Source: Symsagittifera roscoffensis (Eukaryota > Xenacoelomorpha > Acoela > Convolutidae). Taken from it: DNA of 64,000 bases. The stretch is from the NCBI RefSeq assembly GCF_963678635.1, contig NC_087069.1, positions 21,240,660-21,304,659 of the forward strand, given 5' to 3'. Of the stretch, positions 49,001 to 57,708 are shown in pieces (the first letter of the stretch is position 1; the number at the start of each line of letters is the position of its first letter). The position numbers were made by a program, and so were the translations under genes. The notes under the pieces are model-generated. The model was not told the origin of the DNA, did no database searches, and saw only the letters and a list, made by a program, of their open reading frames with translations.

Positions 49001-52000
49001 ATTTAGGGGTTTTGGGGACAATTTTTATCGACTTCGAATTAAAACGGTTGATCCGCCGTGAATCGATCGTTTGATCTTTTGACCGAGAGTCATATTCTTT
49101 AACCATAATGCCAAGTGAGCTTAGAAAGTCATATCTTTATGCTTTGATAGTTCAAAAGATTGGTAGAATTAAAACGTGCATTGAAATTTTCACGCTTCGA
49201 ACTGAATTTGATTTCACGCGCTTTTTCAAACGTTAGCATTGCTTTGATCGGTTTGTTCAATTTCGGCATCTTGGTTTCAATTCCTTTGATTATTCTATTG
49301 CGATATTTTAATTGTTTCGATTCCTCAGATGGGATATTTCAATTAGCGTGGGCTACATCGTCCTGGGCTATTTTTACTTCTGGGATATTTTTGACTGGGA
49401 TAACTTCGCCTGGGATAAAAACATCATCGACACATATTGACCAACAGTGACATATTGACTTCACACATTGACCAACAGTGACATTATCTTCTTCGGAATA
49501 ACAACTGATAATACAAGCAATGTGTTCAAATTGTCAACAATTTAATGAAATTACGACAGGAAAGAGCCTTAACATATTTCCGTGCATCAAAACGCAATCA
49601 ATTGTCAACGCAGTTATCAATTACCAGATGAAGGGCCTATTTTCATCAGCATACCGACTTTTTTACATCAGAAGCAGCACAGACTTTCAATAGCAACATA
49701 AGAAAGCCTCTTCCAAAACCAAAAAAAGACGACTTAGAAAACTTCGCATACAAGATAACCAAATGGAATGGAATCAATCGAAACATAATCGACCACCATT
49801 TTAACCGTAGTACTGCAACAAGAGTGTCAAATAAGTAGTAAGCCTCTGGAAACTCAACACCCTGCAAAACGAAAACAGATCGGAACAACAGAATTATCTT
49901 AAATCCAAATCAAAGGCAAACGCCTTTCATCGAAAATTTACCTCAAGCAAGCGGTTTCAAAAACAGATCTAGATAAAGCTGAGCTATTCAATTACTATTT
50001 TCCTCTTCTCCAAAAACTAGTACATAGTCCAAAATATACCATCATACGGAGCAACAACAATCCTTATTTTAAAAATGAGTAAGACTAAAACCCCGCCTAC
50101 ATCAGCAACGCTCTCTTCAAAAATCTAGCCGATTCGCTACCAAAGTCAATGCACGTGATTTTCAATCTAAGCGCAAACAGCTGTATTTCCAATTAAATAG
50201 AAAATTAGTGTTAAAAACACAATTTTTAGTGAAGGTGACACACAAGACGTGTCAAACTACAGACCAATAAGTCTAATATGTGTGATCTCCAAGTTGTTAT
50301 GAATTGACTGTCTTCTATGTCGAGTTTCAAAAAATTTTCAACAAAAAGTAACCTCAACTTCTTCTGGAAAAACTCTCAAATTTTTAAACTGGTCACAATT
50401 TCTTCAATCTCGAATGGAGGTACTTAGGAAACCGAAAACAAGCGGTCAGAATCAGTGAACAAATATCAAGTGAACTATCTGTATAAAGTCGAAAACTACA
50501 GGTACCGCTACTGGTGCCCCTCTTCTCCTGGTGTAAATGAACGATTTACCTGAGAACATCATGTCACCAGACTTGGGCTATGTGAACGATTTCAAAATCA
50601 ACGGCAGCAACCCTATTACACTGAACATAGACTTGAGAAGATTACAAAGACTAGCGGCCCTTTGCAGCTAAAGCTCATCCTGAAAAACGACAGCATTTAC
50701 CAATGACTAGATAAAACAATGGATGACTGGGCAAAAAGGTGGATGCATATTTGACTGAACTGATGGTTGGACTAATGGATGGGTAGATGGATTAACCGAT
50801 TCATTGCTGGATATACGAATGGATGAACAGAGGGTTAGATAGATGGCTGGTTGCATTGACAAAAGATGGGTGGCTAGATGTATAGTGGCCGCATGGATTG
50901 CTAGTTGCATGGATAGATGATATCGCCTTAATAAGATATGGTTGGGTTGATAGACAGTGGATTCATGGCTGGGATCGAGATAAAGCAGGGATCGACAAAA
51001 AGCAGGCTGGTTGGATGGATGGACTGACGATGTATGGCTAGAGAGTTTGATGGCTTGGTGGATGGACAGACGGCTGAATGTAAGAACTGATTGCTCGAAG
51101 GTTGAATGCATGGCTTGGTGGATTGCTGTTTGGTTGGAAGAACTGATGAAGGGGATGGATAGAATAATGAATGGATGGACGGGTAGAAGAGTATCTGGGT
51201 ACCAGATAAGATGGATGGCTGGACAGATAATGGAGGGATGGACGATTGGTGGAGGATGAATGGTGTAATGTATTGAGGATGAATGGCGTAATGTATGCGA
51301 GGTTGGGTGAATATATGGCCTACGGGCTAGCTGGAGGATAGATTGCTGGAGGAATGGATACATCGCTTGATAGAAGACTGGTCTGATTGATAGACGATGG
51401 TTGGCTTGAGCGATTGCTTGCATCAATTATGAATGGCTAGATAGCTTGATACATAGACGGATGGCTGGATGAATAATTGGAAAAATGGAAAGATTGTTAG
51501 AGGGATGGATGATTGTATGGATGACATGATATATTGCTGGTTGGATAGATGAACAGAAGATGATGGCTAGATAGATGGATGGATGGCTGGAAGAACTGAC
51601 AAATAAGGTTTGTGTAGATGGCAGACTCGATGGTTGATGGATGCATTGTATGCATGATTAAATAAATAGAAAGATGGCTGAATAGTTGGAAGAACAGATA
51701 CATGGTTAATGGAAAAGATGGTTGGATGTATTGCTAGATTTATTGCTGATTGGATTGATGATTGGATGTTAAATGGCTAGATAGGCAAATGGCTTGATAT
51801 GTTGCTGGTTGGATGAATGAATGGATGATGGTGGATGAGGATGATGGACGTGCCCCTCCTCATCCTAGTCCTGCCCTGTCATGCACTCCCTACCCTGCCT
51901 TGCCTTTCTTAGCTCTATTCTCCCTTGCGCTGCCATAAGCTGCCTTGCCCCTACTCGACCTGCCCTGGATTGTCCTTCTCGTCCTACCCTGCGCGCCCTA

Positions 52001-55000
52001 CCTTGCCTTGACGCGCCTCGCCATGCCTTGCCCATCCTCGCCCTGCTTGGCCTTGCCTTGTACTTGAATGTTTCTTAAGCACTGCAAAATACGATACAGC
52101 TTGAACGTGCAAAATTTCGTTCCTTTCTGAAATCATAACCATGAGATATATGGTTATCTTCAACATGGGGAGATAGATAGTCGCATTTAAATAGATAATA
52201 GATCGATAGATGGTGCGCAGACAATTTCATGATTTATTTTGTAATAAGTGTTGTCGCAGCATTCGGTACCATTTGCACAGCAACTGGCGATCCCTCTTAC
52301 AATTGCATTTATTACACCTGTATGAATCGTCATTCTCACCTCGGTACATAGATGGTCCGTTTGGATGTGTCTGTGCCCGTTTGAAGTAGGGCAGACAGTG
52401 GAAGTAGTCCCACTCTGTTCCCAGTTTCCCCTCATGTCCCGCCCACCTGTCGTAGTCTGCCGCGTGTCCTCTCACATAGGCCATGCCGTTGATAGACGAG
52501 GAGCCACCCCAGCCTATAAACATCATAAAAAGATAATAGTGACGATTCAACTGCCAATTAGGTTACAGATGGCAAGGCAGCTTGCGTTTCATTAAAAGCT
52601 CCCATATCATTGTGAACAAATTAACTATTGTGAACAGACTTGTTCTTCTTCATATCGTACATCTAACACCACGCGTTTAGCCATAATCACAAGTAAAACA
52701 ACTAAGAAAACTGAAAACTTGAAACTTGGGGGTAAAAAGGAAAAGAGCCTCAAATGTTTGATGTTCAAAGTTTGATGCTAATTATTAGGATCTCTTTAAC
52801 TACCCCCTTTTGGAGAAAAGTGGGGATTCGTTACTATAAACAAAATTCGCAAATGATTAACCGTTGAATTATTTCGTTAAAAGGGGTAGAAATAGTTAAC
52901 CAGATCCAGTTTTGATAGTTTCCTATCAAAATATGAGTGCGTACCTTTTCCCCTGGGACAGTAAATTGTTCTGTTGTTCATGTGTTTCTGTGGGACTGAG
53001 TTGAAATTCCAGTTGAACTTGGTCGAACCCTCTCCCAGATTATACATGAGTGCCACTGGCATGTGCACTGTCCACGACCAGTCTCTAGGACCTGCCTCTG
53101 GATAAATAAAGATAAGTTTGGCAATAATAAGACAAGCACAGTTGACTCTTACTAAAGATTTGCTCCACGATCGCTTGTAATTTTACTAACATTAGCCACA
53201 AATAAAGCAGCTACAGGTGCTATCAAATTGCCAATGCTAAGCTGCAACAATTCGGCTAGGTAAAAAATAAAACTAATTCAATTGTTTCAAATTTGACTCT
53301 CCGACCTGTGGACTAGGAGTCTCACAACCTCGCATCTGCACCACGGTCGCTTGGAAGTAAACTAGTGTTCCAGCTAATACAGAATGCTCCTGTTTCACAA
53401 AGAGGCGAAGTGAAAATTCGCACCACTTCCGATACAACATTAAAATAGCAGTACAAGCAACACTGGTGGACAAAAATAAACGCAAATTCACGTTTTTATT
53501 CTCTTAACAGCCTATCTTTACAGACCATTTTGGACAACTTCACTTCAAATTTAACCACAACTTCTACATCGACCGTCAGCAAATGACCTGAACTACCCTC
53601 TCTGAAAGCCTCAATTTTTATTTTGAAGCACTTACCAGTTTTTTCCGGGTGTAAAAATGCCAGCTGTTATCATGCGCACTAAATTTTTCCCAAAAGGCGT
53701 GAAACTGTAAATAATAGCCGAGTTTAGTAAAGTTGTCACATTTATTTTTTTTTCAATTTTTTCGCTATCTTTCACATCGCATGAACAACTTTTTTACTCC
53801 GCTTATTCGAGAAAGAGTCCACTGGGTTGCAAATCTAGAGCAGACGGTAGAAACTGTCATTACAGACCCGGAAATAACTGGTCTTGAGGTTAAGTATTTT
53901 AAAATTAAACACCTAAATTTGCGCTCAATTTTGTCCATTCGTGTATTAGACACGAAAAGAAAGCCACTAAATCCCAAAAAAAAACTTAAAAACTCAAAAT
54001 GTTATCTGGAATCATGTTCATTTTGCGGAACACACCTCCAAAAACAAAATCGACAACAATTAAGGAAAATTCAAAAAAATCAACAAGTGGCAACTGAGCC
54101 GACGAAACTTAAATTATTTCCCGTAGAACCGAAAACATAAATGTTGTCATGAAAATATCTTGAACCATAAAATCTATTCTAAGAATTTTAGCATTCTGTG
54201 CGATGATACAACTCATGCTTCTTGTGGCTTTGAAATGGCCCCAAAATAGATCACTAAGCCGATAAAACATAAGCCGAAATCAATTAAACCAAATAGAGTT
54301 TTAAGGCAAAATAAAACCAGCAAAAACATACGAAGTCAAGGCTAGTAACAATAAAAATTGCAGAAGTAATTCAAAACTCTGAAAGCAACAACATTGAAAA
54401 TTGCGTACTAAAAATCAATTTTACGATGTGTCAGATTCGAACCCACGACCTTGCCTTTCCAGGGGTGTTCTTCAGCTCCAGGTTAATTACTGGACACGTA
54501 TAGAAGTTTGAATTCACTATGAACCAAGATACAAGTGATTCTGTTAAACAAGTTGTTAACCAGAAAAAGTCTATATTCGGGTTTAATAACGCTTGCTAAT
54601 ATATTGTACTGATATCAAAATGCGTAATTTTCAAAAAAAAAAACGGGACATTACTGAACACCATATTTATTCCGTAGATTAAGAGGGGGATTAGCCGCTT
54701 ATTTATGAGATAAATACTTGAACTTCCAATTGAAATCTTTATCTCAGGTTTAGCTGCGCCGAAAAAAGTGAAAAAGTTGGTAAACAACAATCAAAATTCC
54801 AGAAATTTGACTTTTCTTAAACCGATAAACTTATCTCTAAGTACCAAATTTTGGCACCATGTTTGAATCAACCATCAACCTTAGAATGATTCGGTTAGTT
54901 TCTGAGGAAAGGAAAATTTTTTCAAAACGGGCAAAATTTCAAAAACTGAACGTTTTCTATAGCCATATATTTTCCAAAATCTATAGTACAGCCGCTTGCG

Positions 55001-56975
55001 CAAGAAAAAAAATGCATAACTAAATTTTTGTGGTCCCTAATCTCAGATTTGACCGTGTAATTTTTTCAAAAATTAATCAGAATGTCAAAAAATGGGCTTT
55101 TTTCAGGCCATACTTTTTTCTACCAAACTTAGGGAGTAGTCACTTATGAAGGGGAATTTTTCATAATTTGGCCTTTTGATTGAAATCTTAGTCTATTATT
55201 TGTGCTGGTAATATCTGACACAACGAAAAAACTCAAAACAAACAGGTCAAAAGTCCCCCTGCTGAAACACAGTAATTTTTGAGAACTGAAAATTCCGCGA
55301 AAAATGCAAAATTTTCAAACGCGTCGCAAAAAAAAAAAACAATAAAAAAATCCTATACATTTTCATAACACCTGTTTTTTTTCAAACATGAACTAACATT
55401 AGCCAAAAATACAGCAGCAACATATGCTATTAAATTACCTATGCAAAATCTCAGCACGTTTATTTGCGACTTGGGTTGGAAAAAAAACATTCTTCATAGT
55501 AATTCAATACGCTTCGTTTGTGTAATTCTCTGCATTAGGTTTGCCCACATAGTCAATTCTTTCTCAAATCAACGAAGTAAAATTTTGCTCATACGATTAA
55601 AAATCGATATTCGGCTCCTCATAAGTTGACGCCTTTGTGAAACTTAATGCAGATGGTGAAAACAGGCGTTTCTAGAACCGAAAAGCTATCAAGTTTTGAA
55701 ACCAAACATTGATACTTTAAACTAATGCTCTCGAAAATAGTCCGTAAAATAGACTTTACAAACCATGGAGCTGCAAAACAGAAAAAGAGTGTTTACCAAG
55801 AAGGAGTACTGAATTGTCCGTGTATTCCGTCAGTCTGTTCGCTAGCACGCACCCTGCCGACCCCGCCCCCACTATGACGTAATCAGCTTCATATTTCCAC
55901 GAATTGTCGAACAACCGTGGGTTTTGTGATCGTGTAGTGGTAGTTTTGGTTGGTGCTTCAGTTTTAGTTGGTTCTGATTTTTTGGTTCCGGGTGTTCCAG
56001 ATGAGGATGATAAACTTCTAAACAAGTGGTTTCCATCTTTTGATCGTTCACTCTAGCCAAGACGATTTTTTAATGTTTATAATCAGTGCCAATTTGTCGT
56101 TTTTAAGAATGTTTGTACTTTTTAACAGCTTTATTCGTGCAAGAGATACCGTATATTGCGATAAGACCTTAATTTTGCTTTACAATGTGGGCATGTGAAC
56201 AAAATTAAGTCTGAATGAAATCACGCTCAAAGTCAGAAAATCAAACTAACAGCAAAGAAAACATTTGATATCAAAAACATCAGAGATTTATTGTCAACCA
56301 AAAAGAAAAGAGAAAATATCAATTCAAGCAGCAAATTAAATCAGCAAAAAAAATTTATTAGACATTGTTGCAATTTCACCTTTTTTTAGGTCGACCAAAT
56401 TGATTTTCTGAGATCTCCCAAATCACTTTAAGACCATATTTTGACACAAATTTCTGCGCAGCAGACAGATTTTTGAAAAAACAGGCCGAGGCGTTTTTAG
56501 GCACTTTTAAAAAAATTTTGACCAAAAAATTGCGTTTTTCCCTTCAGCGCTTTCCCCCCTCAAAATTAGTATATTTTGCCACCGAAGGCGCCTTTGGAAA
56601 AATTTTAGGGCCAGTCAGCCGATAATGGATTTCTCAATATCTCAAAACTTTACAAAGGGGGGATCCTTTGGGTCGGCATGGAGTCAAACTCCTGAGAGGG
56701 GCACCTCCCCCCCCCCCCACCCCAACTTAATCCGCTGATGGGTTTGAGGACGTACAAAAGCCAAAAGCACACATGAAGTAGTTACTATCTGGCAAATTTT
56801 CGAAAAAAATCTACCTTTTTCTGATTTGACTAATATTGTGTATTGACTCCAGATATCTCCTTGGAGGTGCTCCACTGGAATGTGACAGTGTGTGGAATAA
56901 TCTGGACTCTGATCCAAACATGGATTTACCCACTATCTTTCCAGCTTGCAGCAGTTCATCTCTAAGAGCGGCCAT
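24841..56975 (-). CDS. CHDH: Choline dehydrogenase-like GMC oxidoreductase, 12-exon gene
   Basis: Spliced minus-strand gene; exons are listed separately. All twelve join with matching phases to 2,076 bp (about 691 codons), against roughly 590-600 residues for animal CHDH; the excess is a Ser/Thr/Lys-rich N-terminal stretch. Seen: FAD dinucleotide motif VGAGSAG (exon 2), GMC signature 1 around [11 protein letters not shown] (exon 4), GMC signature 2 [15 protein letters not shown] (exon 7), catalytic His region [10 protein letters not shown] (exon 11) and the C-terminal Asn region [10 protein letters not shown] (exon 12). Known for the family: FAD-dependent oxidation of choline to betaine aldehyde at the mitochondrial inner membrane. 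The N-terminus is basic and hydroxylated with few acids, which fits mitochondrial import, and there is no peroxisomal SKL end. Introns range from about 200 bp to 21.3 kb (31014-52339). A close GMC paralogue with another alcohol substrate is the main alternative. Confidence 0.9.
25027..26005 (-). other. CHDH intron 11
   Basis: AT-rich, GT-AG bounded. I see nothing recognisable in it. Confidence 0.6.
26006..26244 (-). CDS. CHDH: CHDH exon 11: catalytic His region
   Basis: Acceptor AATGGTAG, donor AGCATG|GTATGA. Carries [14 protein letters not shown], where the GMC catalytic base His is expected, and ends in [18 protein letters not shown]. Between these lies an insertion-like stretch ([20 protein letters not shown]) longer than the human equivalent. 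Confidence 0.92.
26667..27600. repeat. Long inverted repeat (hairpin) in CHDH intron 10
   Basis: Left arm 26667-27175 and right arm 27298-27600 are reverse complements at roughly 85-90% once a 214-bp insertion in the left arm is removed. Anchors: AAACAACACTCGAATTTTC (left) and its complement near 27560; AGCCCAACAAAGTTC near 27150 and GAACTTTGTTGGGCT near 27315. The loop is about 120 bp. Probably a foldback element. Confidence 0.85.
26778..26991. mobile_element. 214-bp MITE with 8-bp target duplication
   Basis: Begins GGCTCTTTTCCAGTTTCCCC and ends GGGGAACTGGAAAAGAGCC, imperfect 22-bp terminal inverted repeats. Flanked on both sides by TTCACCAG. The 8-bp duplication fits the hAT superfamily. 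The right arm of the hairpin lacks it and shows the uninterrupted sequence. No coding capacity. Confidence 0.85.
28020..28203 (-). CDS. CHDH: CHDH exon 10
   Basis: Acceptor CCTTTACAG, donor AGAG|GTCAAT. Encodes [20 protein letters not shown], then [20 protein letters not shown] and the [17 protein letters not shown] end. SRGxLKLxSxxPxxxPxIDPNY is the GMC C-domain motif. Confidence 0.92.
28204..29304 (-). other. CHDH introns 8 and 9 around exon 9
   Basis: Two short introns flanking exon 9 (28711-28853). Apart from the cytosine run at 28678-28690 (guanines in the transcript), nothing stands out. Confidence 0.5.
28711..28853 (-). CDS. CHDH: CHDH exon 9
   Basis: Acceptor CCCTCCAG, donor TTCCAG|GTTACA. 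Encodes [20 protein letters not shown] followed by [15 protein letters not shown], aligned with the ESGGFIRS and PDIQFHFLP region of animal CHDH. A run of about a dozen guanines (transcript sense) lies 20-35 bases past the donor. Confidence 0.88.
29305..29439 (-). CDS. CHDH: CHDH exon 8
   Basis: Acceptor CGTTGTAG, donor AAAG|GTACTT. Encodes [20 protein letters not shown] and the segment up to GAQWFLFQK. VGxNLxDH is the family-wide motif that follows GMC signature 2. Confidence 0.9.
29780..29909 (-). CDS. CHDH: CHDH exon 7: GMC signature 2
   Basis: Acceptor TTGTTTCAG, donor CCTG|GTTAAA. Encodes [20 protein letters not shown] and [16 protein letters not shown], which contains the full GMC signature 2. 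Phase 0 in, phase 1 out. Confidence 0.93.
30001..30056 (+). repeat. tRNA-derived SINE-like segment
   Basis: GGTGAAGTGGTTGAG at 30001 resembles an RNA polymerase III A box (TRGCNNAGTGG) and GGTTCGAGGCC at 30044-30054 matches the B box. The spacing is short and a 3' poly-A or simple tail is not evident. Antisense to CHDH, inside intron 6. Confidence 0.5.
30449..30546 (-). CDS. CHDH: CHDH exon 6
   Basis: Acceptor CGTTTCAG, donor ATCAAG|GTCAGT. Encodes [20 protein letters not shown] and [12 protein letters not shown], the strand-turn-strand before the FAD-proximal KEVILSAG segment. Phase 1 in, phase 0 out. Confidence 0.88.
30795..31013 (-). CDS. CHDH: CHDH exon 5
   Basis: Acceptor ..GTTTAG, donor CTAA|GTTAGT. 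Encodes the GPLHVSR strand, then [21 protein letters not shown] and [13 protein letters not shown], matching the substrate-domain core of CHDH in order. A GC donor one codon earlier is possible but the GT donor gives the correct phase with exon 6. Confidence 0.9.
31014..31954. other. Start of CHDH intron 4 side, no gene
   Basis: AT-rich intronic sequence between exon 5 and the U1 repeat. No coding or RNA feature seen. Confidence 0.5.
33301..33357 (+). repeat. 18-bp VNTR, three units (T1)
   Basis: Unit AAACAGGATGCGTATCAC repeated three times, last unit with a GTG variant. T2 has five units of the same repeat. Confidence 0.9.
33591..33792 (+). repeat. 5' LTR of BEL/Pao element
   Basis: Starts TGTTGAAGCC, ends GCACAACA. 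Paired with 38619-38820. Confidence 0.92.
33854..35305 (+). pseudogene. BEL Gag with two zinc knuckles
   Basis: 483 codons from ATG at 33854. N-terminal coiled-coil-like stretch (residues 55-115, rich in Glu/Lys/Leu), capsid segment [20 protein letters not shown] near residue 150, and two knuckles: [13 protein letters not shown] near residue 372 and [14 protein letters not shown] near 403. It runs straight into [16 protein letters not shown] and LKLSDPDFV, which belong to the BEL protease, skipping the D-S-G active site, and stops at 35303-35305. The same frame goes on as [13 protein letters not shown]. This indicates an internal deletion of the protease N-terminal half plus a nonsense change. 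Confidence 0.88.
35306..37110 (+). pseudogene. BEL RT and RNase H
   Basis: 35306-35590 is the protease tail and lead-in. 35605-36774 carries the [37 protein letters not shown] and the catalytic box FYVDDFLGG (YVDD at 36220-36231). RNase H begins VFFDASEKA and is cut by TAG at 36772-36774; it continues in frame as [18 protein letters not shown] to about 37085, where a frameshift moves the reading to the integrase frame. Confidence 0.9.
37086..38624 (+). pseudogene. BEL integrase
   Basis: 512 codons open after the frameshift. Contains [12 protein letters not shown], an HHCC-type zinc domain ([20 protein letters not shown]), and a core with all three catalytic residues visible: [18 protein letters not shown] and [12 protein letters not shown]. 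The C-terminus (SREAES) appears shortened, reaching the purine tract directly. The C-terminal part common in BEL elements is not seen. Confidence 0.88.
38619..38820 (+). repeat. 3' LTR of BEL/Pao element
   Basis: Starts AGTTGAAGCC (first base changed from T), ends GCACAACA, followed directly by ATGCG. Confidence 0.92.
39288..40110. repeat. Palindrome-rich AT block in T1
   Basis: Many overlapping copies of TTATAATC, GATTATAA and TCGATTATAAT, including the self-complementary ATTATAATCGATTATAAT. Repeated with small changes at 45658-46480. Confidence 0.8.
44203..44290 (+). repeat. 18-bp VNTR, five units (T2)
   Basis: Same unit as 33301-33357 with five copies, one carrying AAAAAGG instead of AAACAGG. 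Unit number therefore differs between the two T tails. Confidence 0.9.
44757..45431. other. T2-specific segment
   Basis: About 675 bp present in T2 and missing from T1 (junction at 39060). From 45284 it is similar to the middle of U (GTTCACCAATAA..GCCATCGAGTTTGC). Two short open frames (44883-45080, 45083-45331) show no recognisable domain. Confidence 0.55.
45658..46480. repeat. Palindrome-rich AT block in T2
   Basis: Counterpart of 39288-40110, with scattered single-base changes inside the TTATAAT words and a 20-30-bp internal gap relative to T1. Confidence 0.8.
46834..47550 (+). other. Unrecognised sequence with one 84-codon frame
   Basis: 46963-47217 could encode [20 protein letters not shown] and more. 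I do not recognise it. AGGTCTAAAAGCTGAAA occurs twice (47040, 47540). May be the 5' part of the LINE that follows. Confidence 0.3.
47550..48300 (+). pseudogene. LINE (jockey/CR1-like) RT relic
   Basis: Plus strand. [20 protein letters not shown] then NYRPISLLP near 47575-47660, [20 protein letters not shown] near 47730-47790, and [20 protein letters not shown] followed by [10 protein letters not shown] (47855-48088). The catalytic Tyr of YADD is Cys (47993-47995), and there are stops at 47818 and 48086. Confidence 0.8.
48309..48821 (+). pseudogene. Possible MULE-transposase-like fragment
   Basis: 170 open codons. The last 60 read [37 protein letters not shown], resembling the C-terminal domain often seen in animal MULE-type transposase proteins (LPALAFVP.DV..AF, then YF..TYIG). 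The N-terminal half is in the region where the LINE ends and is unrecognised. Confidence 0.4.
48830..49500. other. No gene seen
   Basis: A 96-codon frame at 49160-49450 is repetitive in its codons (ends in THIDQQ repeats at DNA level, CACATTGACCAACAGTGACA twice) and is probably chance. Confidence 0.4.
49500..50700 (+). pseudogene. Second LINE RT relic, heavily broken
   Basis: Reads in pieces: [16 protein letters not shown] near 50255-50305, [20 protein letters not shown] near 50420-50480, and [20 protein letters not shown] near 50540-50605, the last replacing the usual YADD by YVND. Different from the 47.6-kb relic. Confidence 0.55.
50705..51845. repeat. Degenerate GGAT/GGCT minisatellite
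   Basis: About 1.1 kb of short words such as GATGGATGG, TGGCTGGAT and GATAGATGG in irregular order, in CHDH intron 4. Confidence 0.92.
51846..52060. repeat. CCTTG/CCCTG pentamer-like block
   Basis: Irregular CCTTG, CCCTG, CCTCG words, the C-rich strand facing the G-rich strand of the preceding block. It ends about 280 bp before CHDH exon 4. Confidence 0.85.
52340..52513 (-). CDS. CHDH: CHDH exon 4: GMC signature 1
   Basis: Acceptor ..TTTATAG, donor CGAG|GTGAGA. Encodes [24 protein letters not shown], the FAD-covering GMC signature 1, then the [14 protein letters not shown] segment. It lies only about 280 bp from a simple-sequence block and opens the 21.3-kb intron that carries the BEL element and the U/T array. 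Confidence 0.92.
52945..53097 (-). CDS. CHDH: CHDH exon 3
   Basis: Flanked by ..ATCCAG and AAAAG|GTACGC. Encodes [20 protein letters not shown] onward to the CPRGKG stretch that leads into GMC signature 1. It keeps the order seen in animal CHDH (HMPxALMYNL, then a Trp-rich strand, then PRGK/R). Confidence 0.88.
54425..54490 (-). repeat. tRNA-derived SINE-like segment
   Basis: Minus strand: GTGGGTTCGAATC (B box, 54434-54446) preceded by CTGGAGCTGAAGAACACC (A-box-like). No full cloverleaf. Confidence 0.55.
54930..55300. repeat. Second block of the ~165-bp repeat family
   Basis: GCCGCTTGCGCAAGAA, CAGGCCATACTTTTTTC, AGTAGTCACTTATGAAGGGG and TTGAAATCTTAGTC repeat the phrase order found at 22300-23110. 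Confidence 0.45.
55797..56050 (-). CDS. CHDH: CHDH exon 2: FAD-binding N-terminus
   Basis: Ser/Thr/Lys/Pro-rich leader followed by [17 protein letters not shown], the Rossmann FAD-binding motif that opens every GMC oxidoreductase. The donor is G|GTAAAC in phase 1, and the split codon with exon 3 restores LLLEAGP, the acidic end of the second beta strand that binds the FAD ribose. The upstream boundary at 56050 is the one that matches exon 1 in phase; the rest is firm. Confidence 0.85.
55801..56806. other. CHDH intron 1 remainder
   Basis: 56051-56814 is the inferred intron 1. It contains a C-run at 56707-56723 (G-run in transcript sense) and no coding feature. Confidence 0.4.
56815..56975 (-). 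CDS. CHDH: CHDH exon 1 (candidate initiator exon)
   Basis: Starts at the ATG at 56975 ([20 protein letters not shown]...) and reads 53 codons plus two bases to a canonical donor, AAAAAG|GTAGAT. Its phase fits exon 2 exactly when exon 2 opens after ..CTAGAG. The peptide carries several Lys/Arg and amphipathic stretches, as expected of a mitochondrial presequence. I chose it because exon 2 has an in-frame TAG just upstream and no ATG of its own. Inferred from frame and splice logic, so less certain than the other exons. Confidence 0.55.
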
Positions 56976-57543
56976 GGAGCTAGCATGCTTTAAAGCCGTA
57001 TTTCTAAAACATCGAACACAATTTCAAGGTGAAGCGAAACTTCGAACTTCGAATTATTATGGATCAATAGTTATCAAATAGGGATGATTAATTATACAAA
57101 ATTTTGTGGCTTTTTTACCCTTGCCTCAACGTTTCAATTTTTCCGTTTTCATAGTAATTTTACATGTGAGAAACATGGGTTTAAAAAATTTATTTTTTTT
57201 CACCATGCACATTTTCATTACATTATGGTTACGCTAAAAACAGTTTTTCACCATGAAAAGTCGGAAGGGGAGTGGTATAGAGCAACTTATTTAGTCAACT
57301 TCATTAAATAATTGGGGGACACTGAAAAGGAGGCACAGGACTCTTGCAATAGGAGTGGCATTGCGAGGCCTAGGAGTGTCATTTTTGCACAGCAACTTTT
57401 GTGCTTAAAGGTATACGGATTCTGTTGAAAATCTTTATTACATATAGTAAGCGTCGATTTTACGTGCATCTTCAATTGACTGTTGTCATTGCTACTGCTT
57501 CCCTTTACACTTTTATTTACAGCTTTACATTACATGCAAAAGC

Positions 57544-57549
57544 TTTATT
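57544..57549 (-). terminator. AATAAA polyadenylation signal of the HAD gene
   Basis: AATAAA on the minus strand about 26 bases past the stop codon. Confidence 0.6.
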
Positions 57550-57574
57550 ACATGGGATAGGGTGGGGAGGATCC

Positions 57575-57708
57575 TCATTCTGACCTGGACATGTCGTCAG
57601 TGTGTAGTCTTCCGGGGAGTACAATATCTAACACATCGTGTATGTCATCCACCACGTAGTCACTCTCCTTCAACAGAGTCCCAGTGTCACACACGCCACT
57701 CTGCACAC
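57575..57708 (-). CDS. HAD gene terminal exon
   Basis: Acceptor TTTTCTAG; encodes VQSGVCDTGTLLKESDYVVD and about 23 more residues to TGA at 57575-57577. The ADxVVxxIxDVL pattern is the usual HAD C-terminal end. Confidence 0.8.

Larger units (their letters stand above)
53098..55796 (-). other. CHDH intron 2
   Basis: 2.7 kb. Holds a tRNA-like segment (54425-54490), a weak one near 53285-53360, a block related to the 22.3-kb periodic repeat (54930-55300), and a 135-codon plus-strand frame (53733-54140) that I do not recognise and regard as doubtful. Confidence 0.6.

Noticed and set aside
50707-51426. 239-codon open frame on the minus strand
   Set aside because: It is the translation of the GGAT/GGCT minisatellite (His/Ser/Pro/Ile words); the frame is open because the repeat lacks stops.
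51984-52166. Frame with [13 protein letters not shown]-type sequence
   Set aside because: Translation of the CCTTG-type block.
53733-54140. 135-codon plus-strand frame
   Set aside because: Lys/Asn/Gln-rich, no recognisable domain, AT-driven composition, inside CHDH intron 2; not supported as a gene.
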